This document shows positions 7,951 to 15,900 of a stretch of 40,064 bases of DNA, piece by piece. Position 1 is the first letter of the stretch. The number at the start of each line of letters is the position of its first letter. Below the pieces are notes generated by a model. It searched no databases and was not told the DNA's origin. It was given only the letters and a program-made list of their open reading frames with translations. Source of the DNA: JAVWGW01 sp036655915 (GTDB lineage: Bacteria; Actinomycetota; Coriobacteriia; Coriobacteriales; Eggerthellaceae). Made by a program: the position numbers and the translations under genes. Where the stretch lies: NCBI GenBank assembly GCA_036655915.1, contig JAVVPE010000010.1, positions 1 through 40,064 of the forward strand, given 5' to 3'.

Positions 7951-7956
7951 AAATTG

Positions 7957-8016
7957 AACACAAAAGCAGAGATGCTTTTATCGTCCCGGGGCGCCTGCGT
8001 GCCGGGACGATTTTTG
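7957..8016 (+). ncRNA. Candidate Abi-associated small RNA / leader attenuator
   Basis: A predicted transcript of about 60 nt contains a 7-bp stem (AAAAGCA / TGCTTTT) closed by a GAGA tetraloop. It is followed by a 10-bp GC-rich stem (ATCGTCCCGG at 7980-7989 with 8002-8011) and a T5 tract, which is a complete intrinsic terminator. It ends 14 bases before the Abi_2 start codon. Termination would release a small RNA, and readthrough would give the Abi mRNA (GGGAGAG just before its ATG). AbiD/AbiF-type genes are reported to be encoded next to structured non-coding RNAs, so a partner RNA is a reasonable inference; a simple attenuator is the alternative. Confidence 0.55.
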
Positions 8017-8030
8017 TATAGGGGAGAGAT

Positions 8031-9227
8031 ATGGACTATCGTGATCCCGGTTGCCTGGATGCCGTCAATCAAATTGCGTACATGCGCGATAAAAAAGGGG
8101 TTGCCTTCAAGCAGATGTCAGAGGCGGAAGCGCTTTACTATCTAAATAAATTGAGCTATTTCTATAAAGTAAAATCGTTTGCAAAAAATTTTGATAAATA
8201 CAACATCGACGAATCATTAAAAGGTGTCTATATCAATCTTGATTTTGGCTATTTAGTTGAGCTGGAGAGATTGGATAATCTATTTCGTGAAACGATTTTG
8301 CGTCTGACTCTCGATATCGAGCACTCATTAAAAACGAGGATTAATGCGTCAGCTATGAAATGCGCGATTTCTCCCATTTCTTTAACAGAAGCTTATCTGG
8401 AGTTTTCTCGTGAATCGACGCTTGTCGAACAATCGAGAAATTTTAGCGCCCTTAATGTCGAAGAGGCGATTCACGATATAAAAAAGCTTTTTTTTGAAAT
8501 AGATATCAACCATCCATCCCGTGCAATGGAGAGCCTAAATGCTATGGCGGATTGCATCGGGGAGGTAACTTTGCACCGCGATCCTGATTATGTTGCCAAG
8601 TCTATACGCGGGCTGTCTTCCTCAAAATATTCAGGGGGTATCGTTCGGAAACACCAGGACAGCGTAATGCCATACTGGTGCATGCTTGAGCTAATCTCGT
8701 TTGGCCCTCTAATTTCGCTCTACAAACAATGCTTCAAAAAAGATGGACTGATTAACGACGAAGACGAAGCGCGCGTTTGTAAGGACATCAAAAATATGCT
8801 TCGCCAGGTTCAAAGCCTGCGAAATGCGGCCGCGCATGGAGACTCTCTTCTCAACACTCTTTCAAGTTACAGTTCTTCGAGTTCCTTAAAGGGTATTCGG
8901 AGAAAAATGATAGAACGTGGAATGACCAATGAGATAGCCAATCGGGTCGCTTCTGTTCCTGTAGCGCTTGAGTTCACATCAATTCTCATGTGTTATGAAA
9001 TATTGGTTCCGGATTCAGACAATCGCCAGAAGGCTGTCTGTAGATTGTCTGACTTGGCGACAGAGATGCAGGAAAATAAATCATGGTTTGAAAAGTGCTA
9101 TCCAATTAAATCCTTTCTTGATTACATGGATTACATTCTTCCTAAATATGCGGAGCGTTTTGAGGGCGGAGATCAGCTATTGAGTCCTCTGTCGTCAACC
9201 CTGTCTCGGGTTGGAATATGTCAGTGA
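8031..9227 (+). CDS. Abi_2 / AbiF-like abortive-infection protein with HEPN motifs
   Basis: This 398-aa protein has an N-terminal half that fits the Abi_2 (AbiD/AbiF) family: a YYLNKLSYFY segment at 36-45, then the hydrophobic helix with a conserved LFRETILRLTLDIEH-type segment at 84-98. A perfect HEPN-type motif R264-N-A-A-A-H269 lies in the C-terminal half, and R91-x6-H98 in the N-terminal half is a second possible R-x(4-6)-H pair. HEPN proteins are commonly RNases in toxin-antitoxin and phage-defence systems, which suggests RNA cleavage on infection. The gene is AT-richer than its surroundings, has no protein antitoxin next to it, and is preceded by a hairpin-terminator unit that may encode its controlling RNA. 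A serine-rich linker (SSYSSSSSL) follows the HEPN motif. Family is confident; nuclease activity is inferred. Confidence 0.85.
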   Translation: MDYRDPGCLDAVNQIAYMRDKKGVAFKQMSEAEALYYLNKLSYFYKVKSFAKNFDKYNIDESLKGVYINLDFGYLVELERLDNLFRETILRLTLDIEHSLKTRINASAMKCAISPISLTEAYLEFSRESTLVEQSRNFSALNVEEAIHDIKKLFFEIDINHPSRAMESLNAMADCIGEVTLHRDPDYVAKSIRGLSSSKYSGGIVRKHQDSVMPYWCMLELISFGPLISLYKQCFKKDGLINDEDEARVCKDIKNMLRQVQSLRNAAAHGDSLLNTLSSYSSSSSLKGIRRKMIERGMTNEIANRVASVPVALEFTSILMCYEILVPDSDNRQKAVCRLSDLATEMQENKSWFEKCYPIKSFLDYMDYILPKYAERFEGGDQLLSPLSSTLSRVGICQ

Positions 9228-9334
9228 TGGCGGCACGCTTGATGGAGGGTTCCTTGGATGCCAATAATCCTCAGCTGTACGTATCAGAGGGCATCAATCC
9301 AAGTGATTTATTCTTTGTGGGCGCGAAAAAATAG
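9227..9334 (+). CDS. Possible 35-aa ORF translationally coupled to the Abi gene
   Basis: The ATG shares its A with the TGA stop of the Abi gene (TGATG), a typical coupling junction, and the frame runs 35 codons (start MAARLMEGSLD, end LFFVGAKK). It matches no family I recognise. It may be a small partner protein, the tail of a larger decayed gene, or chance. Confidence 0.3.
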   Translation: MAARLMEGSLDANNPQLYVSEGINPSDLFFVGAKK

Positions 9335-9452
9335 GCGATTTTCGTCTTCCTGTTTGGGGCAAATTTAACGTGGTGCATCCCCTGGCGCGCATCCCCTTTT
9401 CTGCCCGGTTCACCTGGGGCGGGGTATGCATAAAACTCACTGAAAATATGTG

Positions 9453-9481
9453 TTGGAAATATGGAATAAATATTATATTAT
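9453..9481 (+). promoter_or_regulatory. Candidate promoter of the surface-protein operon leader
   Basis: TTGGAA (9453-9458), a 17-base spacer and TATTAT (9476-9481) sit in the only strongly AT-rich stretch of the long non-coding region before the surface operon. If used, the leader would be over 400 nt long. Confidence 0.4.
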
Positions 9482-9646
9482 AAGTAAAGATACTTCGTGG
9501 AGAGTAGGGTTTTACAAGGTAGATAGGGGGAAATAACTCACGATGTTGTGGTTGGCACGGGCATTGCCCCCGAAATGTTGAAGCGAACTGGGCATTTTCT
9601 GCTGCCATGCGGGGCACTCGAAAGCGTAAAATGGGTGTACACCTTC

Positions 9647-9880
9647 GGCAATGGGAATTGCCAGGGGAATAAATAGGATGCTAGTGCCAGCGTTTAGGGC
9701 TATGCTGCGACAGAGAAAAGGGGTCGCAAGTTTTGGCTCTGGCTTTGGCGTTGTTTGCTTTACAGGCAAATCACCTGCGGAAACGCAGGTTGATATAGAA
9801 GTACGACCCCGCGCCAAGCGGGCAGGCACGAAAGCTGGAGGGCACACAGCCACACCCATAGTGGGGGGGTGTGCCGCAAA
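9647..9880 (+). promoter_or_regulatory. Structured-looking leader upstream of the surface operon (candidate regulatory RNA)
   Basis: Between 9335 and 9911 no gene is supported, but the second half is rich in pairing. It has a 6-bp hairpin at 9647-9662 (GGCAAT-GGGA-ATTGCC) and a 7-bp hairpin with a GAAA tetraloop at 9773-9790. A long-range 7-bp stem (GGGGTCG at 9720-9726 with CGACCCC at 9804-9810) encloses the latter. A further hairpin, CCCGC/GCGGG (9808-9822), shares bases with that long-range stem, so the two are mutually exclusive. CACACCC/GGGTGTG at 9851-9873 also pairs. This matches none of the riboswitch classes I know. The hairpins are seen; a regulatory role is inferred. Confidence 0.4.
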
Positions 9881-9911
9881 GTATCGGAAACAGACGTGAA
9901 AGTTTGGAAAC

Positions 9912-10622
9912 ATGACAGACGAAGATACACAATACGATAATCAACCTACTTCGGGTGAATCCGGGCGCCAGCAGGCACCTGCCGACACCATGGGACAGCC
10001 TCTCGGGACAGACGGGCCGGGTTCTAACACCCGGCCATCGTCGCAATCGTCGCAGCCGCAGCAAGCCCTGCCGCTCGACCCCGACGCTGCCGCCGCGCCC
10101 GCAACCGCCAAGCCAAAAATGGCGCGCAAAAAGCGCAACACCATCATCGCGGTGGTTTTGGTGCTGGTTTTGGCCCTGGCAGGCGGCGCAACCTGGTGGT
10201 TTTTATCAAACCCCGCCAACAACTTCTTTGACCCCAATGCCAAAACGGGGCAGGCGCCCTACAAAACGCCGGAAGAAATCCAGGCGGAACTTAATCGCAT
10301 TGTGGAAGAAGGCATGTTCAACATATCCATTGCCAGCGTGATTGAATTTGAAAACGGCACGGCGCCCGGCAAGGCCTACATCGAAAACATCCCGGCCAAT
10401 CACTACAACATGAAAGTGGCCATCACCTTGGATGATTCGGGCGAAACCGTGTATGAATCGGGCGGCCTTGCCCCCGGCAGCTTTATCGAAGACATCACCC
10501 TTACCAAAGACCTGGATCCGGGCAGTTACCCTGTTACGGCCACGTTTTCTGCGATCGACGCCGAATCCCTTAAAGAAGCAGGGAAGGCCGCCGCTAAGGT
10601 GACCTTGATTGTACGGGGGTAA
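9912..10622 (+). CDS. Single-pass membrane protein with extracytoplasmic beta-type domain, surface cassette copy 1
   Basis: This 236-aa protein has about 70 residues of disordered, Gln/Ser/Pro-rich cytoplasmic N-terminus, then a basic stretch (KPKMARKKR) and one membrane helix at about 77-97. An extracytoplasmic domain of about 125 residues begins TPEEIQAELNRIVEEGMF and continues with alternating strands (IENIPANHYNMKVAI, GETVYESGGLAPG, DLDPGSYPVTATF). The gene at 12272 encodes a paralogue with the same layout and a near-identical TPEE block. I do not recognise a named family; type II orientation and a beta-sandwich fold are inferred from hydrophobicity and strand pattern. It opens a five-gene same-strand cassette, with a weak ribosome binding site (GGAAA) and a long structured leader before it. 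It may anchor or assemble the small secreted proteins encoded next. Confidence 0.8.
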   Translation: MTDEDTQYDNQPTSGESGRQQAPADTMGQPLGTDGPGSNTRPSSQSSQPQQALPLDPDAAAAPATAKPKMARKKRNTIIAVVLVLVLALAGGATWWFLSNPANNFFDPNAKTGQAPYKTPEEIQAELNRIVEEGMFNISIASVIEFENGTAPGKAYIENIPANHYNMKVAITLDDSGETVYESGGLAPGSFIEDITLTKDLDPGSYPVTATFSAIDAESLKEAGKAAAKVTLIVRG

Positions 10623-10754
10623 GCGCAATGAACGCAGGCATACGCGTAAAACAGAGCAGAGGTGGTTGATTGCATCATGATTCAAACACCTGAACACACA
10701 CGCACAAACACGTACAAGCAAAACATGGTGAAGATAAGCAAAGGAGGACAAACC

Positions 10755-11327
10755 ATGAGGAAAATCATACTAGCCGCAGCCCTAACAGCCGCCCTAACCC
10801 TAGGAGCCGCTCCCGCTTTTGCTGTGGGGGGGACAACAAATATAAAAGTTACGACGGATGCCACTGCAATTTCAGTAACGGTACCCACGAGCTTTACTGT
10901 AACCGGCCCTGCCGAGGGGGGCAATTTAACAGGGGTGCCTGCGAAAACAGTACACAAAATAACCAATCTTTCAACCTATCCCATTTATGTGTCCGACATT
11001 AAAGCAGAGAAGCAAGGCGGATGGGAGCTTGCATCTAGTCCTCTCACGTCGGCCACGACTAGCGTTGCTGGTGTAACGGGCGATATTTATATGAAACTTA
11101 CTCCCGATGGTGCTACTGGCACGGTTGACCCTTGGGTGCTCAAAGCTGTGGGAAGTGCGCCGAAAGGCTGGACAGTAGCGGGCAAATCGGTTGGTGCAGC
11201 GTCTGGTGTTGACCTGCAGATTGCTGTTGAGGGCTCTATTTCGCCCGTGAAAAAGGTTGTTGCAACAGATCCTGCCGTAAATGTTGTGTACACCGTGGCA
11301 CCTGGTACTGCACCTGCAACCCCGTAG
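10755..11327 (+). CDS. Small secreted WxL-like protein, surface cassette copy 1
   Basis: This 190-aa protein starts at the ATG with AAGGAGG seven bases upstream; an in-frame GTG at 10662 lacks this and would bury the signal peptide. Residues 1-23 are a Sec signal ending APAFA. The mature part is strand-rich and Cys-free: TVPTSFTVTG, KITNLSTYPIYVSDI, then GGWELASS, GDIYMKLTP and a final VNVVYTV. The order VPxxFxxT, ItNxSxYPIxV, WxL, then a closing strand recalls WxL-type cell-wall-binding domains and other surface beta-sandwich subunits. The usual second WxL near the C-terminus is absent, so I call it WxL-like only. The next gene is a paralogue with the same signal peptide. It is probably a cell-surface or secreted structural subunit. 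Confidence 0.75.
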   Translation: MRKIILAAALTAALTLGAAPAFAVGGTTNIKVTTDATAISVTVPTSFTVTGPAEGGNLTGVPAKTVHKITNLSTYPIYVSDIKAEKQGGWELASSPLTSATTSVAGVTGDIYMKLTPDGATGTVDPWVLKAVGSAPKGWTVAGKSVGAASGVDLQIAVEGSISPVKKVVATDPAVNVVYTVAPGTAPATP

Positions 11328-11481
11328 CCCAGGTTTTCGGCTTACGGGTAGTAGGCGTTGGGTGGGTGTAGGAATAAGAATAAAGGTGGCGGGTGTGTAA
11401 CAGCTGGCCGCTTGCAAGCATAAGCAACTATTACGTATAAGCAAGAAAGAACATGGTTAATCACACGAAGGAGGACATACC

Positions 11482-12108
11482 ATGAAAAAAATCATAACCG
11501 CCGTTGCCCTAACAGCAGCCCTAACCCTAGGAGCCGCCCCCGCTTTTGCAGCACCAGCCGTAGGCGCCGACACCAAAGTAACCGCAGGTGAAGCAGGAAC
11601 GGGCGTAACTACAGTCAAGGTGGAAACCACCGTGTCGCAAATCAATGCGACCATTCCGATAACAGCAACGTTCGCCTTGCCTATTCTCGGGAGCGATTTT
11701 ATTAAGACAACAACAGGGGTGGTTCCGAAAACCTATGCAATGAAGAATCATTCCACGTTTGCACTTAAGGTGACTAATGCTAAAGCCGCTGCGGAAACCA
11801 ATTGGATTTTGGCTGCTGCCTCAACAGGCTTAAAAGACAAGGATGCAACTGCTGGCAAAACGGGTGACATCTTCCTTACGCTGACGCCGGCGGTAACTGG
11901 ACAAGGTGACGCATGGACCGCTGTCGCTGATCCGGGTAGTAATCCAGCGTGGACAATTCCTGCAGCCAAAAAGACTAGCAGTGACCCAGCCGACGAAGGA
12001 ACGTTGCTGCTGGATATTACGGGATCCCACTCCAACCTTTCTAAGGCAATCGCTACTGCCACCCCTGAAGCGGCAGTAGTGCTGACGTATACGGTGGCTG
12101 CGGCCTAA
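11482..12108 (+). CDS. Small secreted WxL-like protein, surface cassette copy 2
   Basis: This 208-aa protein has a Sec signal peptide almost the same as its neighbour's (LTAALTLGAAPAFA) and the same AAGGAGGACA-type ribosome binding site, so the two arose by duplication. The mature part aligns over its length: NATIPITATFALP, YAMKNHSTFALKVTNA, TNWILAAAS (WxL at the same place as GGWELASS), GDIFLTLTP, and a closing LTYTVAAA. Sequence outside these positions has diverged strongly, suggesting two subunits with different roles or diversifying selection. There is no sortase motif and no membrane helix after the signal, so it is free or held by non-covalent binding. Family and function are otherwise unknown. 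Confidence 0.75.
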   Translation: MKKIITAVALTAALTLGAAPAFAAPAVGADTKVTAGEAGTGVTTVKVETTVSQINATIPITATFALPILGSDFIKTTTGVVPKTYAMKNHSTFALKVTNAKAAAETNWILAAASTGLKDKDATAGKTGDIFLTLTPAVTGQGDAWTAVADPGSNPAWTIPAAKKTSSDPADEGTLLLDITGSHSNLSKAIATATPEAAVVLTYTVAAA

Positions 12109-12160
12109 CCTTACTTCGCATACTTCTGCCTGGCCTTCCCCTGGGCTGGGCGGTGGGTGG

Positions 12161-12247
12161 CTGGCACCGCGTAGGATGGTTCTGCGCGGTGCCAGCGTAC
12201 AACTTTACACGACAAGCGCTTCCCCTCGGGCTTAGCCTAAGGGGAAG
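12161..12247 (+). other. Two hairpins between the secreted and membrane genes
   Basis: A perfect 11-bp stem (CTGGCACCGCG at 12161-12171 with 12185-12195) is followed by an 8-bp stem (CTTCCCCT at 12219-12226 with 12240-12247) that encloses GGC/GCC. Neither is followed by a T-run, so RNA processing or stabilisation of the upstream mRNA is more likely than termination. Confidence 0.5.
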
Positions 12248-12271
12248 AAGGCTGATATAAAAGGATCCTCC

Positions 12272-12955
12272 ATGCAAAACCCCGGTAACGAAAAAGATAC
12301 GCAGCATTCGGGTGTGGAAAAAGAATCAAGCACGCCACAGCACACGGCCCCTTCCCCGCGGCCCAGCGTTCGCCCGCGCAACGACGATACGCCAAAACCC
12401 AGCAACACCTCGACGGCCTCAAGCCACAGTGCTGCTTGGGATGAAGAACATAAAAGGAAGCAGCCGCTGGCCTTCTATATTGCTATTGCGGTGGCCATTC
12501 TTGCCGTTATTGTGGCGGGTGTGCTGGTTTTCAACGTTGTAACCAATGCCACGCTGGCACGCGACCCCAATGCCACGTTGGGGCAGCTTGAAGGCAAAAC
12601 GCCCGAAGAAGTTCAGGCAGAACTTAATCGCATCGTGGAAGAGGGCATGTTCAACATATCCATTGCTTCCACCGTTGAATTTGCCGATGGCGCTTCTGAA
12701 GGCGAACTGCGTATCGAAAATATTCCGACCAACCCGTACCTGATGAAGGTGGAAATTTCTCGCGACGACAACGCTGAAGTGGTGTACACCTCGCAGATGA
12801 TCGAACCGAACCACCACATTCAAAAAGCGAAACTTTCCGTGGATTTAGACGCGGGCACGTATCCGTGTACGGCGGTGTTTTATGCCTATGACATCAAAAC
12901 CGAAAACCTGGTGGGGCAAGCGGCGGCCAAGCTTACCCTGACGATTTTGAAGTAA
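12272..12955 (+). CDS. Single-pass membrane protein, paralogue of the first cassette gene (copy 2)
   Basis: This 227-aa protein has a disordered Ser/Thr/Pro-rich N-terminus of about 55 residues, a basic EEHKRKQPL stretch, and one membrane helix at about 66-88. An extracytoplasmic domain begins TPEEVQAELNRIVEEGMF and shares IENIPxNxYxMKVxI, VVYTSxxIEPN and DLDAGTYPCTAVF-type strands with the 236-aa protein. The TPEE block is nearly identical in protein and DNA while the N-terminal tails are unrelated. This implies strong constraint on the juxtamembrane part. It lies 26 bases before the giant gene and is surely cotranscribed with it. AAGGA sits six bases before the ATG. Function unknown; probable anchor or export partner of surface proteins. 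Confidence 0.8.
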   Translation: MQNPGNEKDTQHSGVEKESSTPQHTAPSPRPSVRPRNDDTPKPSNTSTASSHSAAWDEEHKRKQPLAFYIAIAVAILAVIVAGVLVFNVVTNATLARDPNATLGQLEGKTPEEVQAELNRIVEEGMFNISIASTVEFADGASEGELRIENIPTNPYLMKVEISRDDNAEVVYTSQMIEPNHHIQKAKLSVDLDAGTYPCTAVFYAYDIKTENLVGQAAAKLTLTILK

Positions 12956-12981
12956 GAGGCAATAGGAAGAAGGAAAAGATT

Positions 12982-15900
12982 ATGAGAAGGTATTTACATA
13001 ACGGCTTGGTGGCATTACTGTGCGTGTGCCTTCTTGTATCGTATACCCCCCTTCCTGCATCGGCCAACCCCAGCCAGGCAGGTGGCGCAGAAGCTACCGC
13101 CGCGCAAGATATTGCTGGTGGCACCGGTGGCGCTGGCGCTGCTGCTGCTGCGGAAGGCCCTTCGGTGGGCGAACCGGGTGCCGTGGATGCTAATGGGAAA
13201 GCTACCACGACGGTAAGCGTCATGACAACCGGGTTCAGCTTGCTAGGGCAAACGGAAGATTTTGCCGACACCATCGACACCATCAAGACCAAACCGATCG
13301 ACCTAAATGTTGTTACTGCGGGCGGTAAGGGGCCTTATACCTGCGAGTGGACGCGCACGGTGGACGGGGTGAAAGATGCTGGTTTTTCAGACGCGGGCAC
13401 GCAGCTTCCAGCCGAAGGGAAAACCACGTTCACCTACGCGCTTTCCAAGCATACCGATACGCTGAAACCACAAACATCTTATGTGTATAGCCTTAAGGTG
13501 ACCGATACGGGCAACACAGCTGGCGCGCAAAACACGGTGAGCGCTTCCATAGCTTTCGGCACCACGGGCGTGAAGTATGGGCCGGCAACGCTGAAAGACA
13601 ACACTACGCCGGGAACAAGCGATAAGTTAAGCGCCACCTTTACTTTGGTGCATCCCCAGGCTGCATTGGCGGTTGCCTCCCTTGCCAAGGGGTCGCCCAC
13701 CTATGATATGTTGCAGGGTGCTGCCGCCGGTAAGCCGCTTGTTAGCGGGGCGGTCTATCAGGCCGATCTTACCGGTGTGCCTGCGGGCGATTTGCCGTTT
13801 TTGGATAAACAGGTAAGCGTGGCTATTTCTGGCCTTGACACTGTTACTTATGCAGGAAAAACGGTCACGGTGGTGGGGCTGGTAAACGGTAAAACCACCA
13901 CGCAGGAAATTGTTGTGTCTGCGGAGGGCACCGCAACATTTAACACCCCTGCGCTGGGTGCCTTTGCCCTTGCGTATGCGGATCCTGGTGCTAAAACGTA
14001 TACGGTCACCTCTTCTGTGACGGGGGGGGGTGGCACCGTTTCCCCTTTGGGTGCAAAACCCTATCCGGACGGTGCAACACCCACCTACACGGTTTTGCCC
14101 AATGCGGGCTATGAAGTAGCTGGCGTTACGCTTGATGCGGGCACACCGGAAGAGACACCCGTCATCCTTACCGGCAACAGCTACACATTCCCCGCCCTTG
14201 GCGCCGACCATGCCCTTGCAGTGGCCTTCACGAAGGTTACGCCTGACCCGGCAATAACCTTTACGGTTGATGCAAAGGTTACGAGTGGCAACGGCCAAGT
14301 TAAGGTTTCTGGGGGCGCTTTGGGTGTTACCTCCTCAGACCCGAAGGTGGAAAAGGGTTCAAAATCCACCGTGCAGTTTGTGCCCGATACGGGTTTTGTT
14401 ATTGATGCCGTCACCGTTAAGGTGGGGGCGGGCGTGGCTACGCCCGTTGTTGTGCTTTCTGACAGGTACGACATAGCGGCTGTGGTTGACAACACCACCG
14501 TGGAAGTCACCTACAAAAAGGGCATCACTCCGCCGGTGATAACGCACACCATCACACCTAGCGTGGCCGCAGATGCCCACGGCAGCATTTCGCCTGCAAG
14601 CGTGCAAACTGTGCCCCATGCGGGCACCGCGTCGTTTGTTGTACAGGCAGATGATATGTATGTGATCGACGCCATCACCGTTGATGGAACGCCCGTGGCC
14701 ACGCAGGCTACCGGCAAAGCTGCCTTCACCTACGAATTTGAAAATGTTTTGGGCGATCACACTATTGCGGCCACGTTTAAGGCTGATACACGCGCAACGG
14801 TTACGATAACGGCGAACTCTGGCACCAACGGCAAAATTTCACCGGCGGGCGATCGCGTTTTGTATAAGGGCGACCCAGCCACCTATTACCTTTACCCCGA
14901 CACGGGCTATGAACTGGGCGCGGTATCGCTGGCAACCACCGGCGCCACCGGCCCCGCCACCGATATCACCTCGCAGGTAAAGGGCGGGGTTTTGGCGTTG
15001 ACGGCCGCGCAAACGGCGGCAAGCGCCACGCTGGATGCTTCTTTCAAAAAGTCTGCCTTGCCCGACCTTCCCGAAGGGGATAAAGATAGCTATTACGCCC
15101 TAACGGCGGTCGCCCACGAAAACGGCAGCATTTCGCCCGCGGGCACCACGCGCGTTAAGGCCGGGTCAAGCCAGACCTTCTATTTCACGCCCAATGAAGG
15201 CTTCACCGTCGATATCGTGAAGGCCAATGGGAAAGTGGTGGATTTTGCCGGCTTAAGCTATACGCTGCCCGATGTGCGCTGCAACACCACGCTTGAAGTG
15301 TTCTACCGCGCGCTTGGTGGCGAAGAAGTGCCACCCGTTGTGCCGGTTATGCACACCTTGACGGCGCAGGCGGGCAAGGGCGGCAGCGTGTCCCCCGCCC
15401 CCACGGTTGCGGTGCCTGAAGGCGGGTCCATGCCGATTACCATCGCGCCTGAAAGCGATTATGCCGTTGCCACCATAAGTGTTGATGGCACGCCAGTTTA
15501 TACAGCCCCCGGGAAAAGTGCTGCTGCGGCTTCGGTGCTAGATGCCATCGGTGCAGCGTTGTTTGGTGCCGAACCCTTGGCACAAACGCCGCCAGCAGCC
15601 TATCTGTTTGAAAATGTTAAAGCCGATCATACCCTTGCCGTAACCTTTGCCTATAAGGGCACGGCGCCCGAGCCCAGCTATCACCAGATAGATGCCCGTG
15701 TTGAAGGCGGCAACGGCACCATCACCCCCCAGGGTGTTTCTAAGGTGGCCGATAAGGGCGCGCAAACATTTTCGTTTGTGCCCGCAAGCGGGTATGTGGT
15801 TGACCAGGTTAGAGTAAACGGCATCCTGGCGCCGGGCCCTGTTACAGGTAATTTCTATACGGTTTCCAACATTATGGCCGACACGAGTGTTGTGGTTTCA

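Noticed and set aside
9720..9880. c-di-GMP-I, TPP or cobalamin riboswitch
   Set aside because: Single motifs look alike (GCAAA plus GAAA-capped stem; TGCCAGCGTTTAGGG at about 9685), but the defining joining segments (ACGCAAAGC, CTGAGA, GCCACTG) are absent.
9512..9913. 133-codon minus-strand and 82-codon plus-strand (9651-9899) frames
   Set aside because: Both read through the structured leader, have Cys/Pro/Arg-rich low-complexity products and no start signals.
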